Assembly: GCF_022803015.1 (NCBI RefSeq)
Contig: NZ_JAFKON010000009.1
Coordinates: 104,908-168,907, forward strand
Origin: Arthrobacter humicola
GTDB taxonomy: Bacteria > Actinomycetota > Actinomycetes > Actinomycetales > Micrococcaceae
Direction: 5' to 3'
Length of the DNA: 64,000 bases
The notes beneath the pieces were generated by a model, which worked only from the letters and a program-made list of their open reading frames with translations, was not told the DNA's origin and made no database searches. Numbering within the stretch: position 1 is the first letter of the stretch; every line of letters starts with the position of its first letter. Position numbers and translations under genes: made by a program. Below, piece by piece: positions 24,204 to 32,808 of this stretch.

Positions 24204-25867
24204 TTGGTGTTGCCTTTCGGGGCATCGGCGTGCAGTTCGGTGACGACGCCGTTCTCGACGTTCCAGCGCACGTCCAGGCGGACGTTTTCCAGCAGCCGGC
24301 GGTCGTGGGTGACCAGCAGCAGCGCGCCGTCATAGCTGTCGAGGGCTTCCTCGAGCTGTTCGATGGCGGGCAGGTCAAGGTGGTTGGTGGGTTCATCCAG
24401 CACGAGCAGGTTCACGCCGCGGGCCTGCAGCAGCGCCAGGGCTGCCCGGGTCCGTTCCCCCGGGGAGAGGGAGTCCACGGTCCGATTGGTGTGATCGGCT
24501 TTGAGGCCGAATTTGGCCAGCAGGGTGCGCACCTCGGCCGGGGTCTGCTCCGTCAGGACGGCCTCAACGGCGTCTGCGAGCAACAGCTCGCCGGCCAAGA
24601 GGCCGCGCGCCTGGTCGATCTCGCCGACGGCCACGGACGCGCCCATGGAGGCGTCACCGGAGTCGGGCAGCTGGACGCCGAGCAGGAGCCGGAGCAGGGT
24701 GGATTTGCCGGCGCCGTTGGGACCCGTGATCCCGATCCGTTCCCCCGCATTCAGCTGCAGGTTCACCGGGCCCAGGGTGAAGTCGCCCTGCACCGCGACG
24801 GCGTCGCGCAGGGTGGCCACGACGGCGCTGGAGCGGGGCGCCGCCCCGATGCTGAACTGCAGCTGCCATTCCTTGCGCGGCTCTTCCACTTCTTCGAGCC
24901 GGGCGATGCGGGACTCCATCTGCCGGACCTTCTGGCCCTGCTTCTCGGAGGACTCGGTACTGGCCGCCCGGCGGATCTTGTCGTTGTCCGGGTTCTTCTT
25001 CATCGCGTTGCGGACGCCCTGGGAGCTCCATTCGCGCTGGGTGCGGGCCCGGGAGACGAGGTCCGCCTTGGTGTTCGCGTACTCCTCGAAACGTTCCCGG
25101 GCGTGCCGGCGGGCAACGGCGCGTTCCTCCAGGTAGGCCTCGTAGCCGCCGTCGTATACCGCCACCGAGTTTTGGGCCAGATCCAGTTCCACGATCGTGG
25201 TCACGCAGCGCGCCAGGAACTCGCGGTCATGCGAGACCAGGACGGCGCCGCCGCGCAGGCCCTGCACGAAGGCCTCGAGCTTGGCCAGGCCGTTGAGGTC
25301 CAGGTCGTTGGTGGGTTCGTCCAGGAGCACGATGTCGAACCGGCTCAGCAGCAGGGCGGCGAGCGCCACACGGGCCGCCTGGCCGCCGGACAGGCCAGTC
25401 ATTCCGGCGTCGGGGCCCACATCGAGGCCAAGGTCCGCCAGGACGGACGGGATGCGCTCCTCCAGGTCAGCGGCGCCGGAGGCCATCCAGCGGTCGAAGG
25501 CCAGGGAGTAGGCGTCGTCGGAGCCCGGAGCGCCGGAACCCAGCGCCTCCGCGGTGGATTCCATCTCCAGGGTCGCCTGGGCACAGCCGGTGCGCCGGGT
25601 GATGTAGCCCGCGACCGTTTCGCCGGCAATGCGTTCGTGTTCCTGCGGCAGCCAGCCGACAAAGGCGTCGGCGGGGGCCAGGCTCACGGTGCCTTCCTGC
25701 GGACCGTCGACGCCGGCCAGCAGCCGCAGCAGGGTTGATTTGCCGGCACCATTGGCGCCGACGACGCCGACGACGTCGCCGGGGGCTACGGTCAGGGACA
25801 GCTTCGAGAAGAGTGTGCGGTGATCGTGTCCACCGGAAAGATCCTTGGCAACAAGGGTTGCAGTCAT
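24200..25867 (-). CDS. ABC-F family ATPase
   Basis: A 555-residue soluble protein with two ABC ATPase domains and no membrane segments. Domain 1 has VVGANGAGKSTLLRLLAG (residues 33-50) and LSGGQAARVALAAL; the linker at about 245-320 is charged and helical (FEEYANTKADLVSRARTQR), and domain 2 has ITGPNGAGKSTLLRLLLG and LSPGERTRAALALL. ABC-F proteins bind the ribosomal E site and either protect from antibiotics or assist translation. The ATG at 25867 overlaps the stop of a 50-codon leader frame, a typical position for regulation by ribosome stalling. Confidence 0.9.
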   Translation of the reverse strand: MTATLVAKDLSGGHDHRTLFSKLSLTVAPGDVVGVVGANGAGKSTLLRLLAGVDGPQEGTVSLAPADAFVGWLPQEHERIAGETVAGYITRRTGCAQATLEMESTAEALGSGAPGSDDAYSLAFDRWMASGAADLEERIPSVLADLGLDVGPDAGMTGLSGGQAARVALAALLLSRFDIVLLDEPTNDLDLNGLAKLEAFVQGLRGGAVLVSHDREFLARCVTTIVELDLAQNSVAVYDGGYEAYLEERAVARRHARERFEEYANTKADLVSRARTQREWSSQGVRNAMKKNPDNDKIRRAASTESSEKQGQKVRQMESRIARLEEVEEPRKEWQLQFSIGAAPRSSAVVATLRDAVAVQGDFTLGPVNLQLNAGERIGITGPNGAGKSTLLRLLLGVQLPDSGDASMGASVAVGEIDQARGLLAGELLLADAVEAVLTEQTPAEVRTLLAKFGLKADHTNRTVDSLSPGERTRAALALLQARGVNLLVLDEPTNHLDLPAIEQLEEALDSYDGALLLVTHDRRLLENVRLDVRWNVENGVVTELHADAPKGNTK

Positions 25868-26019
25868 TACTTCATCCTCTCACTGCGGCCCAAAACGGGC
25901 CGTCCAGTCTGGCAAAAACGGGCCGTGCTGACTGGGAGAAACGGGCCGAAAACCAGCCGGGCATAGAAGAACCCGCCGGTCCGGACTTGGGGGGTGTACG
26001 GACCAGCGGGTTCGACCAT
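25867..26019 (-). CDS. Candidate leader peptide upstream of the ABC-F gene
   Basis: A 50-codon open frame starting at ATG 26019 (MVEPAGPYTPQVRTGGFFYA...) ends in TAATG, sharing bases with the ABC-F start codon, so translation would be coupled. There is no clear Shine-Dalgarno; TATGCT just upstream could be a -10, giving an almost leaderless start. Within it lies a GC-rich hairpin (25969-26013). Leader ORFs with hairpins in front of ABC-F genes commonly act as antibiotic-responsive attenuators. Whether this peptide is made is unproven. Confidence 0.5.
   Translation of the reverse strand: MVEPAGPYTPQVRTGGFFYARLVFGPFLPVSTARFCQTGRPVLGRSERMK
25969..26013 (-). promoter_or_regulatory. Hairpin inside the ABC-F leader (candidate attenuator)
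   Basis: On the minus strand GAACCCGCTGGTCCG pairs with CGGACCGGCGGGTTC (14 of 15 with one mismatch) over a 15-nt loop, followed by TTCTTCT. Three AAAACGGGCCG-type direct repeats follow between it and the ABC-F gene (25892-25948). It could be an intrinsic terminator under control of leader translation. Confidence 0.5.
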
Positions 26020-26155
26020 TTAGCATAGTTGAATTAGGACCTCACGCAAAATCCCAGCCCGCACCGCCACACCGCCGCCACCCCCCGCCTCAATCGCCGC
26101 TGCCCCACCGCATGCCAGTAGCCATACTGCCCGTCGACTCCGCAGGAAGCCCTAG

Positions 26156-26902
26156 ATGCCACTACCCGCAAAGGCGTTCCAACTCTGGCTTCACCGCGTT
26201 GCCCCGTCCGCGAGCACAGCCGATCTCTGCCGGATCTCCGGGATCAAGCGCACCACCTTCGCCCAGCAGTTGGTCCGCGGGAAGGTGGCCGAAACCACCC
26301 TGGTCAGCATCAGCCGGGCCCTGGAGTTGAGTCCGCTGGCGGAACTCGCTTCCTTCGAGCACTATGCGGAGCTGGCCGCCCCGCCGCAGCCGCCGACCCC
26401 GGCCGAACTCGTCAGCCAGGTCGCCACCATGGACCTGTTGCGCGCCGTCATTTCGCGTTCTTCCCCGGCCTACGGCGGCTACGGTGACCAGGGCAGCTCA
26501 ATGACCCCGGCGCTGAGCCCCGCACCGCACGCCACGTCGGTCCGGAACTGGGTGGATGCGATTGACGACGGTGAATTGCGCCACCGGGTTTCGGCCGCCA
26601 CCGGGGTGGCACCGCAAAATTACTCCGCGCAGCTCACGGCAAACCGGCTGTCCCCCGAGCTTGCGGTCGCGACGGCCCGCGCGGCGGGCGTAGGCTTCAC
26701 GGGCGGGCTCGTCGCAACGGGCCTGATAACCGAGGCTGAGGCCGGCTGGACGGCCGGGGCGAAGCAAGCCGCGTTGGATGCTCTTTCCGACGGCGACCTT
26801 AGCGCCCTGGCCGGGGAACGTCTTCAGGCGCTCGGAAAATCGCTGCGGCGCCATGAGCAGGAGCAGGCACAAACACGAAAGATTTGGGAGAACCTCGGAT
26901 GA
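26156..26902 (+). CDS. Helix-turn-helix protein of a 7-TM operon
   Basis: A 248-residue protein that seems to hold two related helical DNA-binding units. Residues 1-60 (KAFQLWLHRVAPSASTADLC, ISGIKRTTFAQQLVRG, TLVSISRALELSPLAELASF) look like an XRE-type HTH; residues 120-190 (VRNWVDAIDDGELRHRVSAATG, NYSAQLTANRLSPELAVATA) repeat that pattern. AGGAAG lies 6 nt before ATG 26156. The stop overlaps the following 7-TM gene (ATGA). It probably regulates this operon; ligand unknown. Confidence 0.75.
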   Translation: MPLPAKAFQLWLHRVAPSASTADLCRISGIKRTTFAQQLVRGKVAETTLVSISRALELSPLAELASFEHYAELAAPPQPPTPAELVSQVATMDLLRAVISRSSPAYGGYGDQGSSMTPALSPAPHATSVRNWVDAIDDGELRHRVSAATGVAPQNYSAQLTANRLSPELAVATARAAGVGFTGGLVATGLITEAEAGWTAGAKQAALDALSDGDLSALAGERLQALGKSLRRHEQEQAQTRKIWENLG

Positions 26903-27630
26903 TCGCGATCCTGCAGTGGACCACACTGGCGATTTGCTGCGTCGCCACGCTCGTCCGCGTTCCCAGTGTCCTGCGGGGTGAAAACCGGTCCCTGTTCTGG
27001 ATCCTTGCGCTGATGACCCTGGCGATCCTGCTCAGCATCGATGCCCCGTATCTGGCCGTGGACCAGGCCCTGGGAGGCATGAACATCGCCAACCTGCTGC
27101 TGCGCTTCGTCATTTTCGCCGTCATCTTCTTCCTTGGTCTCCGGATGGCCCGGGGCTTCAGCGCGGACGATGCCCTGCGGCTCATCACCGGCCCCATCGG
27201 CATCGCAGTAGCCGCTGCCGCCTCGGCTGTGGTGGTGGTGGTCTTCCTCATGATGGATACCGCCGGCTCCTCGGCGGGTTTGGTCGCCGTTTTCGCCAAG
27301 GATGATCGCAATGCCGCCTTGGTGGAGTATTACGGGGCCGCCGGGCGCCTGTACCCCGCGTTCATCACCGCGGCACTGTTTCCGGCGATGCTGCGGACCC
27401 TGCGCAGCGGACTTCCGGCCCTTGTCCGGTCCAGCGCCGGGCTGCTGGCCGTGGGCACCGTGGCCATCTGTCTCAGCCTGCTCTCCCCGGTCGTCCCTCC
27501 GCCCCTCGGGTTCATGCGGTTCGTCATCAACTACTCGGCGGTCCTGTGCCTGGTCCTGGGACTGTGCATGATCTGGCTGGCTAAGACGCTTGCGAAGCAT
27601 GCACCGAAGAAGCATGCTGGCATGATCTGA
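26899..27630 (+). CDS. Seven-TM membrane protein, copy A
   Basis: A 243-residue protein with about seven hydrophobic helices (IAILQWTTLAICCVATLV, SLFWILALMTLAILLSI, FVIFAVIFFLGLRMARG and four more). Layout and the N-terminal LQWTTL...VRVPSVLRG pattern recall the MAB_1171c/DUF6545 putative transporters that sit next to HTH genes in actinobacteria; the link is from memory and tentative. Start ATG 26899 overlaps the HTH stop. It is a paralogue of the next gene. Confidence 0.75.
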   Translation: MIAILQWTTLAICCVATLVRVPSVLRGENRSLFWILALMTLAILLSIDAPYLAVDQALGGMNIANLLLRFVIFAVIFFLGLRMARGFSADDALRLITGPIGIAVAAAASAVVVVVFLMMDTAGSSAGLVAVFAKDDRNAALVEYYGAAGRLYPAFITAALFPAMLRTLRSGLPALVRSSAGLLAVGTVAICLSLLSPVVPPPLGFMRFVINYSAVLCLVLGLCMIWLAKTLAKHAPKKHAGMI

Positions 27631-27673
27631 CCACTTTGGGGCTGAGCAGGCAAGCGATGTGGGAGAACCGGGA

Positions 27674-28417
27674 ATGATTGCAACCCTCCAGTGGGGCACG
27701 CTGATCATCTCCACCGTGGTGCTCCTCCTCCGCGTTCCGGATGCGATCCAGGGACGGAACAGGACCGTCTTCTGGATCCTGGTGCTCGCGACCCTGTGCA
27801 GCCTGCTCTCGGTGCCCGGCCCCTATGAGGCGATCGATGGGGCGCTGGGGGGATGGAACCTCGCCCACCTGATCTTGCGCTTCCTCGTATTCGCCGCGGT
27901 CCTGCTGGTCGGTCTGCGCGTGGCGCGGGGCCTGGCAGACGAGCCCGGCTACCGCCTCATCGCGGGGCCGGCCGGGCGCTGGGCCCTGGCTCTCAGCGCC
28001 GTCGCCGTGGCGTTGACCTTCTTCCTCATGGACACCCGCGGGTCCTCGTCGGGCCTGCTGGGCATCGCCGACAAGGGGGGCCCGAATGCAGTCCTGGCGC
28101 CGTTCTACGCCGCCGCCGGCCGCACCTACCCTGCTTTTGTCTCCCTCGCCCTGCTGCCGGCATTGCTCGCCACCGCCAGGAGCCGATTGCCGCGTCTCGT
28201 GCGTGCGGCGGCCCTCCTGACCTGCCTCGGTGCCCTGGCAACCGCGTTCACCATCCCCGCCTCCTTCGCCACGAAAGACTGGCTCCTCGCGCAGCAGACC
28301 GTCAATTATCTGGCCGTCCTGGGCTACGTCCTGGGCCTGGGACTGTTCTGGGCTTCCGGGCTCGCCGCCAAAGAATCCCATAACGCTCGCGCAACATTTC
28401 GCAAGAACCAAAAGTAG
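27674..28417 (+). CDS. Seven-TM membrane protein, copy B
   Basis: A 247-residue paralogue of the preceding gene: both begin MIA(I/T)LQW(T/G)TL and share VLRVP...QG-type loop 1, ALGGxNxAxLxLRFxxFA helix 3 and LYPAF/TYPAF before helix 5. Even the 15 bases before the starts match (GGGAGAACC), so I use the ATG at 27674 rather than the GTG at 27659. The duplication suggests a heteromeric membrane complex or recent gene doubling. Confidence 0.75.
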   Translation: MIATLQWGTLIISTVVLLLRVPDAIQGRNRTVFWILVLATLCSLLSVPGPYEAIDGALGGWNLAHLILRFLVFAAVLLVGLRVARGLADEPGYRLIAGPAGRWALALSAVAVALTFFLMDTRGSSSGLLGIADKGGPNAVLAPFYAAAGRTYPAFVSLALLPALLATARSRLPRLVRAAALLTCLGALATAFTIPASFATKDWLLAQQTVNYLAVLGYVLGLGLFWASGLAAKESHNARATFRKNQK

Positions 28418-28536
28418 GCATTCACAAAATCATTAGACCGTGAGAGAATCATGAATGTGTGAATGCGGCAATCGCTTCGTGTACGGAAGTCAGCCGTGCG
28501 AAGCAGAGGCAGCCGTCCAAGCGCCATTGGGGGGAT

Positions 28537-28570
28537 GAGTGGTAGCGGTCCGGTAGGACCGCTCCCACTC
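28537..28570. terminator. Strong bidirectional hairpin
   Basis: GAGTGGTAGCGGTCC and GGACCGCTCCCACTC (14 of 15) enclose a GGTA loop between the convergent 7-TM and alpha-mannosidase genes. Confidence 0.75.
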
Positions 28571-28675
28571 AGCCTGTTTAAGGGGTTTTCCGGTTGTTCC
28601 CGACAACATTCGGATTCCCCGACACTGCCGGCCGGATTCCCCTGCAGGAAAGGCGGCGGCAGGCGGCCCTGGCTG

Positions 28676-31600
28676 TCAGCGCACAAACCTCAGCGTGACC
28701 AGCTGGAAGGGCCGCAACGTCAGCTCGGCGGAATTGCCGCCCGCCGTCACTCCCGGAGCATCGACGGGCCGTTCCAGCAGATCCACGGCATGCAGCCCGC
28801 GGACCGGGAAATTGGCCTTCACCGCGCCGGTGGACCGCTCCCCCAGTGCTTCGTAGAGCCGGACAATCACATCCCCCGAACCGTCTTCAGCGAGTTTGAC
28901 CGCTTCAATGACAAGGGCCTGGTTGAACACCGTGACCAGCGGCTCCACCCCGTGGGCCCCATGCACCACCCGCGGTGCCAGGTTGGTGCGGTAGCCCTCT
29001 TCGACGGCGTCGGCGATCGTGGCGCCCGGACGGACCGTGACGTGCAGCTCGTGCCTGCCCTGGTCCGCGCCGGGATCCGGAAACTTCGGTGCCCGCAGGA
29101 GCGAGAGCCGCACTGTGGTGGTGGTGCCGCCGTCGTCCTCCCGGACGTTGCGGGTGACGTCGTGGCCGTAGCTGGAAGCGTTGGAGATCGCCACCCCATA
29201 GCCCGGCTCGGCGACGTGGATCCAGCGGTGGGCGCAGATTTCGAATTTCGCGGCCTCCCAGGACGTGTTGACATGGGTCGGGCGGAAGACGTGCCCGAAC
29301 TGCGTCTCCGCCGCCGACCGGTCGGCCCTGACATCCAATGCAAAGCCCAGCTTGAGCAGCTTTTCGCTCTCCTGCCAGTCCACGGCCGTGGTGATCGCGA
29401 GCGAGTCTGCACCCGGCGCGAGCGTAATCCGTTGGGTCACCGCGGAGGACCCGGCCATCCGCTCCACCACCACGACGGCGTCCGGGCTTTCGCCCCGGTG
29501 GTCGCGCTCTGGTGCCACCGAAAGCGCCTGGTCCAGACGGACGACGTTCCTGCGGTAGAAGGCGTCGACGTCCCACGCGTCCCATTCATTGGGCGTGTCC
29601 CGGTGCAGCTCCAGGAGGTTTCCCACCTCGCCGGGAGCAATCGCCTCTCGTCCGGAGGCCCGGTCCGCGAGGGAGACCAGCAGTCCGCGGGCATCCACCA
29701 CGGCACGGATGATGCCATTGTCCAGGATGTAGCCGCCGCCGTCCTCAGTGATCTCTACCGGCTGCCCGGGCCGGACCGGTTCGGCAGCCGCCAGGGCAGG
29801 CACGCCCAGGCGCTCGTGCGGGGCAGCGTTGAGCAGGAATTCCCGGCTGCCGGTGCCGAGGGCCGCCGCCGCGGCGTTCGTGATGACCGCTTCCAGTCCC
29901 CGTTCGACGGCGGCATAGTTCCGTTCGGCGTCCTGGTGGACCCAGGCGATGGAACTGCCCGGCAGGATGTCGTGAAACTGCTGCAGCAGAACCAGCCGCC
30001 AGAGGCGCTTGAGCTCCGCAGCCGGATAGCGGTGCCCGGTCCGCACAGCCGCCGTGGCACTCCAGAGCTCGGCCTCCCGGAGGAGGTGCTCGCTGCGCCT
30101 GTTCCCCAGCTTGGTCCTGGCCTGGCTGGTGTAGGTGCCGCGGTGCAGTTCCAGGTACATCTCCCCCACCCAGACCGGCAGGGGCTCATACTCGGCCTGG
30201 GCCTGGCTGAAGAAGCTGGCCGCCGAGCCGATCCGCACCTTCGGAGATCCTTCCAGATCCGCCGTGCGCTGCGCTGCGGCCAGCATCTCGCGGGTTGGGC
30301 CCCCGCCGCCGTCGCCGTACCCGAACGGAACCAGCGACGTGCCTCCGCGTCCGTGGTCCCGGTAGTTCCGTTCTGCGTGCGCCAGGTCCCGGGCACTGAG
30401 GTCGGAGTTGTAGCTGTCCACAGGTGGGAAATGGGTGAAGACCCGGGTGCCGTCGATTCCCTCCCAGTTGAAGGTGTGGTGAGGCATCCTGTTGACCTGG
30501 TTCCAGGAGATCTTCTGGGTCAGGAACCAGCGGCTGCCTGCGGCCTTGATGATCTGCGGCAGGGCGGCGGAATACCCGAACGTATCCGGCAGCCACGCCT
30601 CCTGGCAATCGATCCCGAATTCGGCCAGGAAGAAACTTTTACCTTCGAGGAACTGCCGTGCCATGGCCTCGCCGCCGGGCATGTTGGAGTCGGATTCGAC
30701 CCACATCCCGCCGACGGGAACGAACCTGCCGGCGCGGACCTTGTCCCGGATGCGCCCGAAGAGCTCCGGATAGTACTCCTTCATCCACGCGAGCTGCTGG
30801 GCGGAGGAGCACGAAAAGATGAAATCGGGATTCTCGTCCATCAGGGCGACGACGTTGGAGAACGTCCGGGCGCACTTGCGGATGGTCTCCCGGACCGGCC
30901 ACAACCAGGCCGAATCGATGTGGGCGTGGCCCGTGGCCACGAGCTGGTGCGCCGAGGCATAGGCGGGCCGGGACAGGGCATCGGCCAAGGCGGCCCGTCC
31001 GGCCTCCGCGGTCCCGGCAACGTCGTCGGGGTCCATGATGTCCAGCATGCGTTCGAGCGACCGCAGGATGTCGTGGCGGCGGGGCAGGTCCATGGGCAGT
31101 TCGTGCATGAGCCCGCTGAGCGTGAGGATGTCCTGCTGCAGTTCCCAGACAGTCTGGTTGCGTTCGGCGATGGCGATCCTGCCGAGGCGGTACTTCGGCT
31201 CGCTGCCCGACGTCGCCTTGTCGCCGTAGGGGGTGGCGGCGAAAGTCCAGTTCTGGGACAAGTCGGGGTTGGCCGCGGCTTCGACGTAGAAGTCAACGGC
31301 CATGCCACTGCCCAGGAGCTTGAGCGGGATGTACTGGTTCCGTGGCGAGATCGCCTTGATGATGGTCCCGTCGGACCGCCAGGCAATGCCTTCGCACTGG
31401 AAACCCGGGAGGTCGCCGCTGAAGCCGAGGTCCACGAGGACTTCCACGGAGGTTCCGGCCGCGGTTCCCCAGGCGTCCGGCACCTCACCCCGGAGCCGCA
31501 GCCACTTGGTGCTCCAGGGCCGGCCCCAGGCCACGCCGTGTTCCTGGGGCGTGAACTCCTGCCGCAGGGCCTCGAGCACCGGCACGGGTTCGTCCGGCGC

Positions 31601-31711
31601 GTCCCAGCTGCTCAGCGTCAGCGGCACGTTGCGCGGGTAGACGGCCGGGCCGATCCGGTCACGCAGAAAGCGGTCCAGCCGGACTTCCGTAAGACGGCGG
31701 TCGTCGTGCAA
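28676..31711 (-). CDS. Alpha-mannosidase, glycoside hydrolase family 38
   Basis: A 1011-residue cytoplasmic GH38 enzyme that removes alpha-linked mannose from oligosaccharides. The metal site is visible in GHAHIDSAWLWPVRETIRKC near residue 260, and the nucleophile Asp in GGMWVESDSNMPGGEAMARQF near 345. A Gal-mutarotase-like beta-sandwich fills the C-terminal 450 residues. Start is TTG 31711 with GAGG 7 nt upstream. It is monocistronic, with no sugar transporter nearby, so it probably recycles internal or imported mannosides. Confidence 0.93.
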   Translation of the reverse strand: MHDDRRLTEVRLDRFLRDRIGPAVYPRNVPLTLSSWDAPDEPVPVLEALRQEFTPQEHGVAWGRPWSTKWLRLRGEVPDAWGTAAGTSVEVLVDLGFSGDLPGFQCEGIAWRSDGTIIKAISPRNQYIPLKLLGSGMAVDFYVEAAANPDLSQNWTFAATPYGDKATSGSEPKYRLGRIAIAERNQTVWELQQDILTLSGLMHELPMDLPRRHDILRSLERMLDIMDPDDVAGTAEAGRAALADALSRPAYASAHQLVATGHAHIDSAWLWPVRETIRKCARTFSNVVALMDENPDFIFSCSSAQQLAWMKEYYPELFGRIRDKVRAGRFVPVGGMWVESDSNMPGGEAMARQFLEGKSFFLAEFGIDCQEAWLPDTFGYSAALPQIIKAAGSRWFLTQKISWNQVNRMPHHTFNWEGIDGTRVFTHFPPVDSYNSDLSARDLAHAERNYRDHGRGGTSLVPFGYGDGGGGPTREMLAAAQRTADLEGSPKVRIGSAASFFSQAQAEYEPLPVWVGEMYLELHRGTYTSQARTKLGNRRSEHLLREAELWSATAAVRTGHRYPAAELKRLWRLVLLQQFHDILPGSSIAWVHQDAERNYAAVERGLEAVITNAAAAALGTGSREFLLNAAPHERLGVPALAAAEPVRPGQPVEITEDGGGYILDNGIIRAVVDARGLLVSLADRASGREAIAPGEVGNLLELHRDTPNEWDAWDVDAFYRRNVVRLDQALSVAPERDHRGESPDAVVVVERMAGSSAVTQRITLAPGADSLAITTAVDWQESEKLLKLGFALDVRADRSAAETQFGHVFRPTHVNTSWEAAKFEICAHRWIHVAEPGYGVAISNASSYGHDVTRNVREDDGGTTTTVRLSLLRAPKFPDPGADQGRHELHVTVRPGATIADAVEEGYRTNLAPRVVHGAHGVEPLVTVFNQALVIEAVKLAEDGSGDVIVRLYEALGERSTGAVKANFPVRGLHAVDLLERPVDAPGVTAGGNSAELTLRPFQLVTLRFVR

Positions 31712-31801
31712 TGTGATCCTCTTCAGCGCTGGGGGGTCCGATCGACTCCAATCGATGGATAAAACTTACGCCGCGGAGAACCCATTGGCCAACTGTTGCC
31801 C

Positions 31802-32674
31802 CTAGCCGGCGGCAGGCGCCGGAACCGCGACGCGTTGTTGGCCCGCGTACACGTTCAGGCTGGTCCCGCGGCTGAACCCGGCCAGTGTCATCCCGCTGGC
31901 CTCGGCGAGCTCGACGGCCAGGCTGGAGGGGGCACTGACAGCGGCGAGGACCGGGATGCCGGCGAGGGCCGCCTTTTGGACGAGCTCGAACGATGCCCGG
32001 CCGGACACCTGCAACACGGTGCCCCGGAGCGGGAGCAGGCCCTCGCGGAGCGCCCAGCCCACCACCTTGTCCACCGCGTTGTGCCGGCCCACGTCTTCGC
32101 GCAGGCACAGCAACTCGGCCGAGCCGTCGTCGGAGATCCTGAAGAGCCCGGCGGCGTGCACGCCGCCGGTGACTTCGAAGACCTCCTGGGCGGACCGGAG
32201 GGCGTCCGGGAGGGCCGCGAGCGTTTCGACGGGGACGGTCAGCGGATCGTGTGCCGGGCTGTAGTGCGAGGACTTCCGAACGGCATCGATCGAGTCAGTG
32301 CCGCAGATGCCGCAGGAACTGGAGGTGAAGACGTTGCGTCCGGTCTCGGGCCGGACGACGTCGGGCCTGAGCTGCGCCTCCACCACGTTGAAGGTCTGCA
32401 TGCCGTCGGCGTCTTCGCCGGCGCAGAACCTGAGCGAGACCAGCTGTTCGGGTGCCCAGATGATCCCCTCCGAGACGAGGAAGCCTGCGACGAGGTCGAA
32501 GTCATTGCCCGGCGTTCGCATGGTGACGGAGAATGACATGTTGCCGAGCCGGATTTCCAGCGGTTCCTCGACGGCAAGGACGTCCTCCCGGTGCCGGACC
32601 GGAAATTCGAGGGCCTGCGGGGACCCGTCCAGGACGATCTTGTGCACCTTGCGGCGCTGTGTCACACGGCCCAT
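31802..32674 (-). CDS. fdhD: Formate dehydrogenase accessory sulfurtransferase
   Basis: FdhD passes sulfur from the cysteine desulfurase IscS to the molybdenum cofactor of formate dehydrogenase. The 290-residue protein has the catalytic Cys pair in SSCGICGTDS near residue 121, the conserved GNDFDLVAGFLVSEGI near 57, and LREDVGRHNAVDKVVGWAL with the cofactor-binding region. AGGAG lies 7 nt before the ATG. It is separated from moeA by 134 bp containing a direct repeat, so it may have its own promoter. The formate dehydrogenase itself is not in the window. Confidence 0.95.
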   Translation of the reverse strand: MGRVTQRRKVHKIVLDGSPQALEFPVRHREDVLAVEEPLEIRLGNMSFSVTMRTPGNDFDLVAGFLVSEGIIWAPEQLVSLRFCAGEDADGMQTFNVVEAQLRPDVVRPETGRNVFTSSSCGICGTDSIDAVRKSSHYSPAHDPLTVPVETLAALPDALRSAQEVFEVTGGVHAAGLFRISDDGSAELLCLREDVGRHNAVDKVVGWALREGLLPLRGTVLQVSGRASFELVQKAALAGIPVLAAVSAPSSLAVELAEASGMTLAGFSRGTSLNVYAGQQRVAVPAPAAG

Positions 32675-32699
32675 CCGGTGCTCCTAAGCAACATTGTGT

Positions 32700-32729
32700 G
32701 CCGCTGTTTGAAGCTAGCGGCTGTTTGAA
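32700..32729. repeat. Direct repeat in the fdhD promoter region
   Basis: GCCGCTGTTTGAA (32700-32712) and GCGGCTGTTTGAA (32717-32729) are repeated head to tail with a 17-bp period, close to two helical turns short of three. A tandem operator is possible. Confidence 0.45.
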
Positions 32730-32808
32730 TCTTTGGTTGGTTCCATCATTGTAAGTGCCTGATCCTGGCGGCGTGCCTTGTCCCGGTGCCGTCGCAGCAG
32801 GCCAGGGC

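Noticed and set aside
28463..31762. 1099-codon open frame on the plus strand
   Set aside because: It lies exactly opposite the alpha-mannosidase gene; the protein has no recognisable domain and the frame is open only because of high GC at third codon positions.
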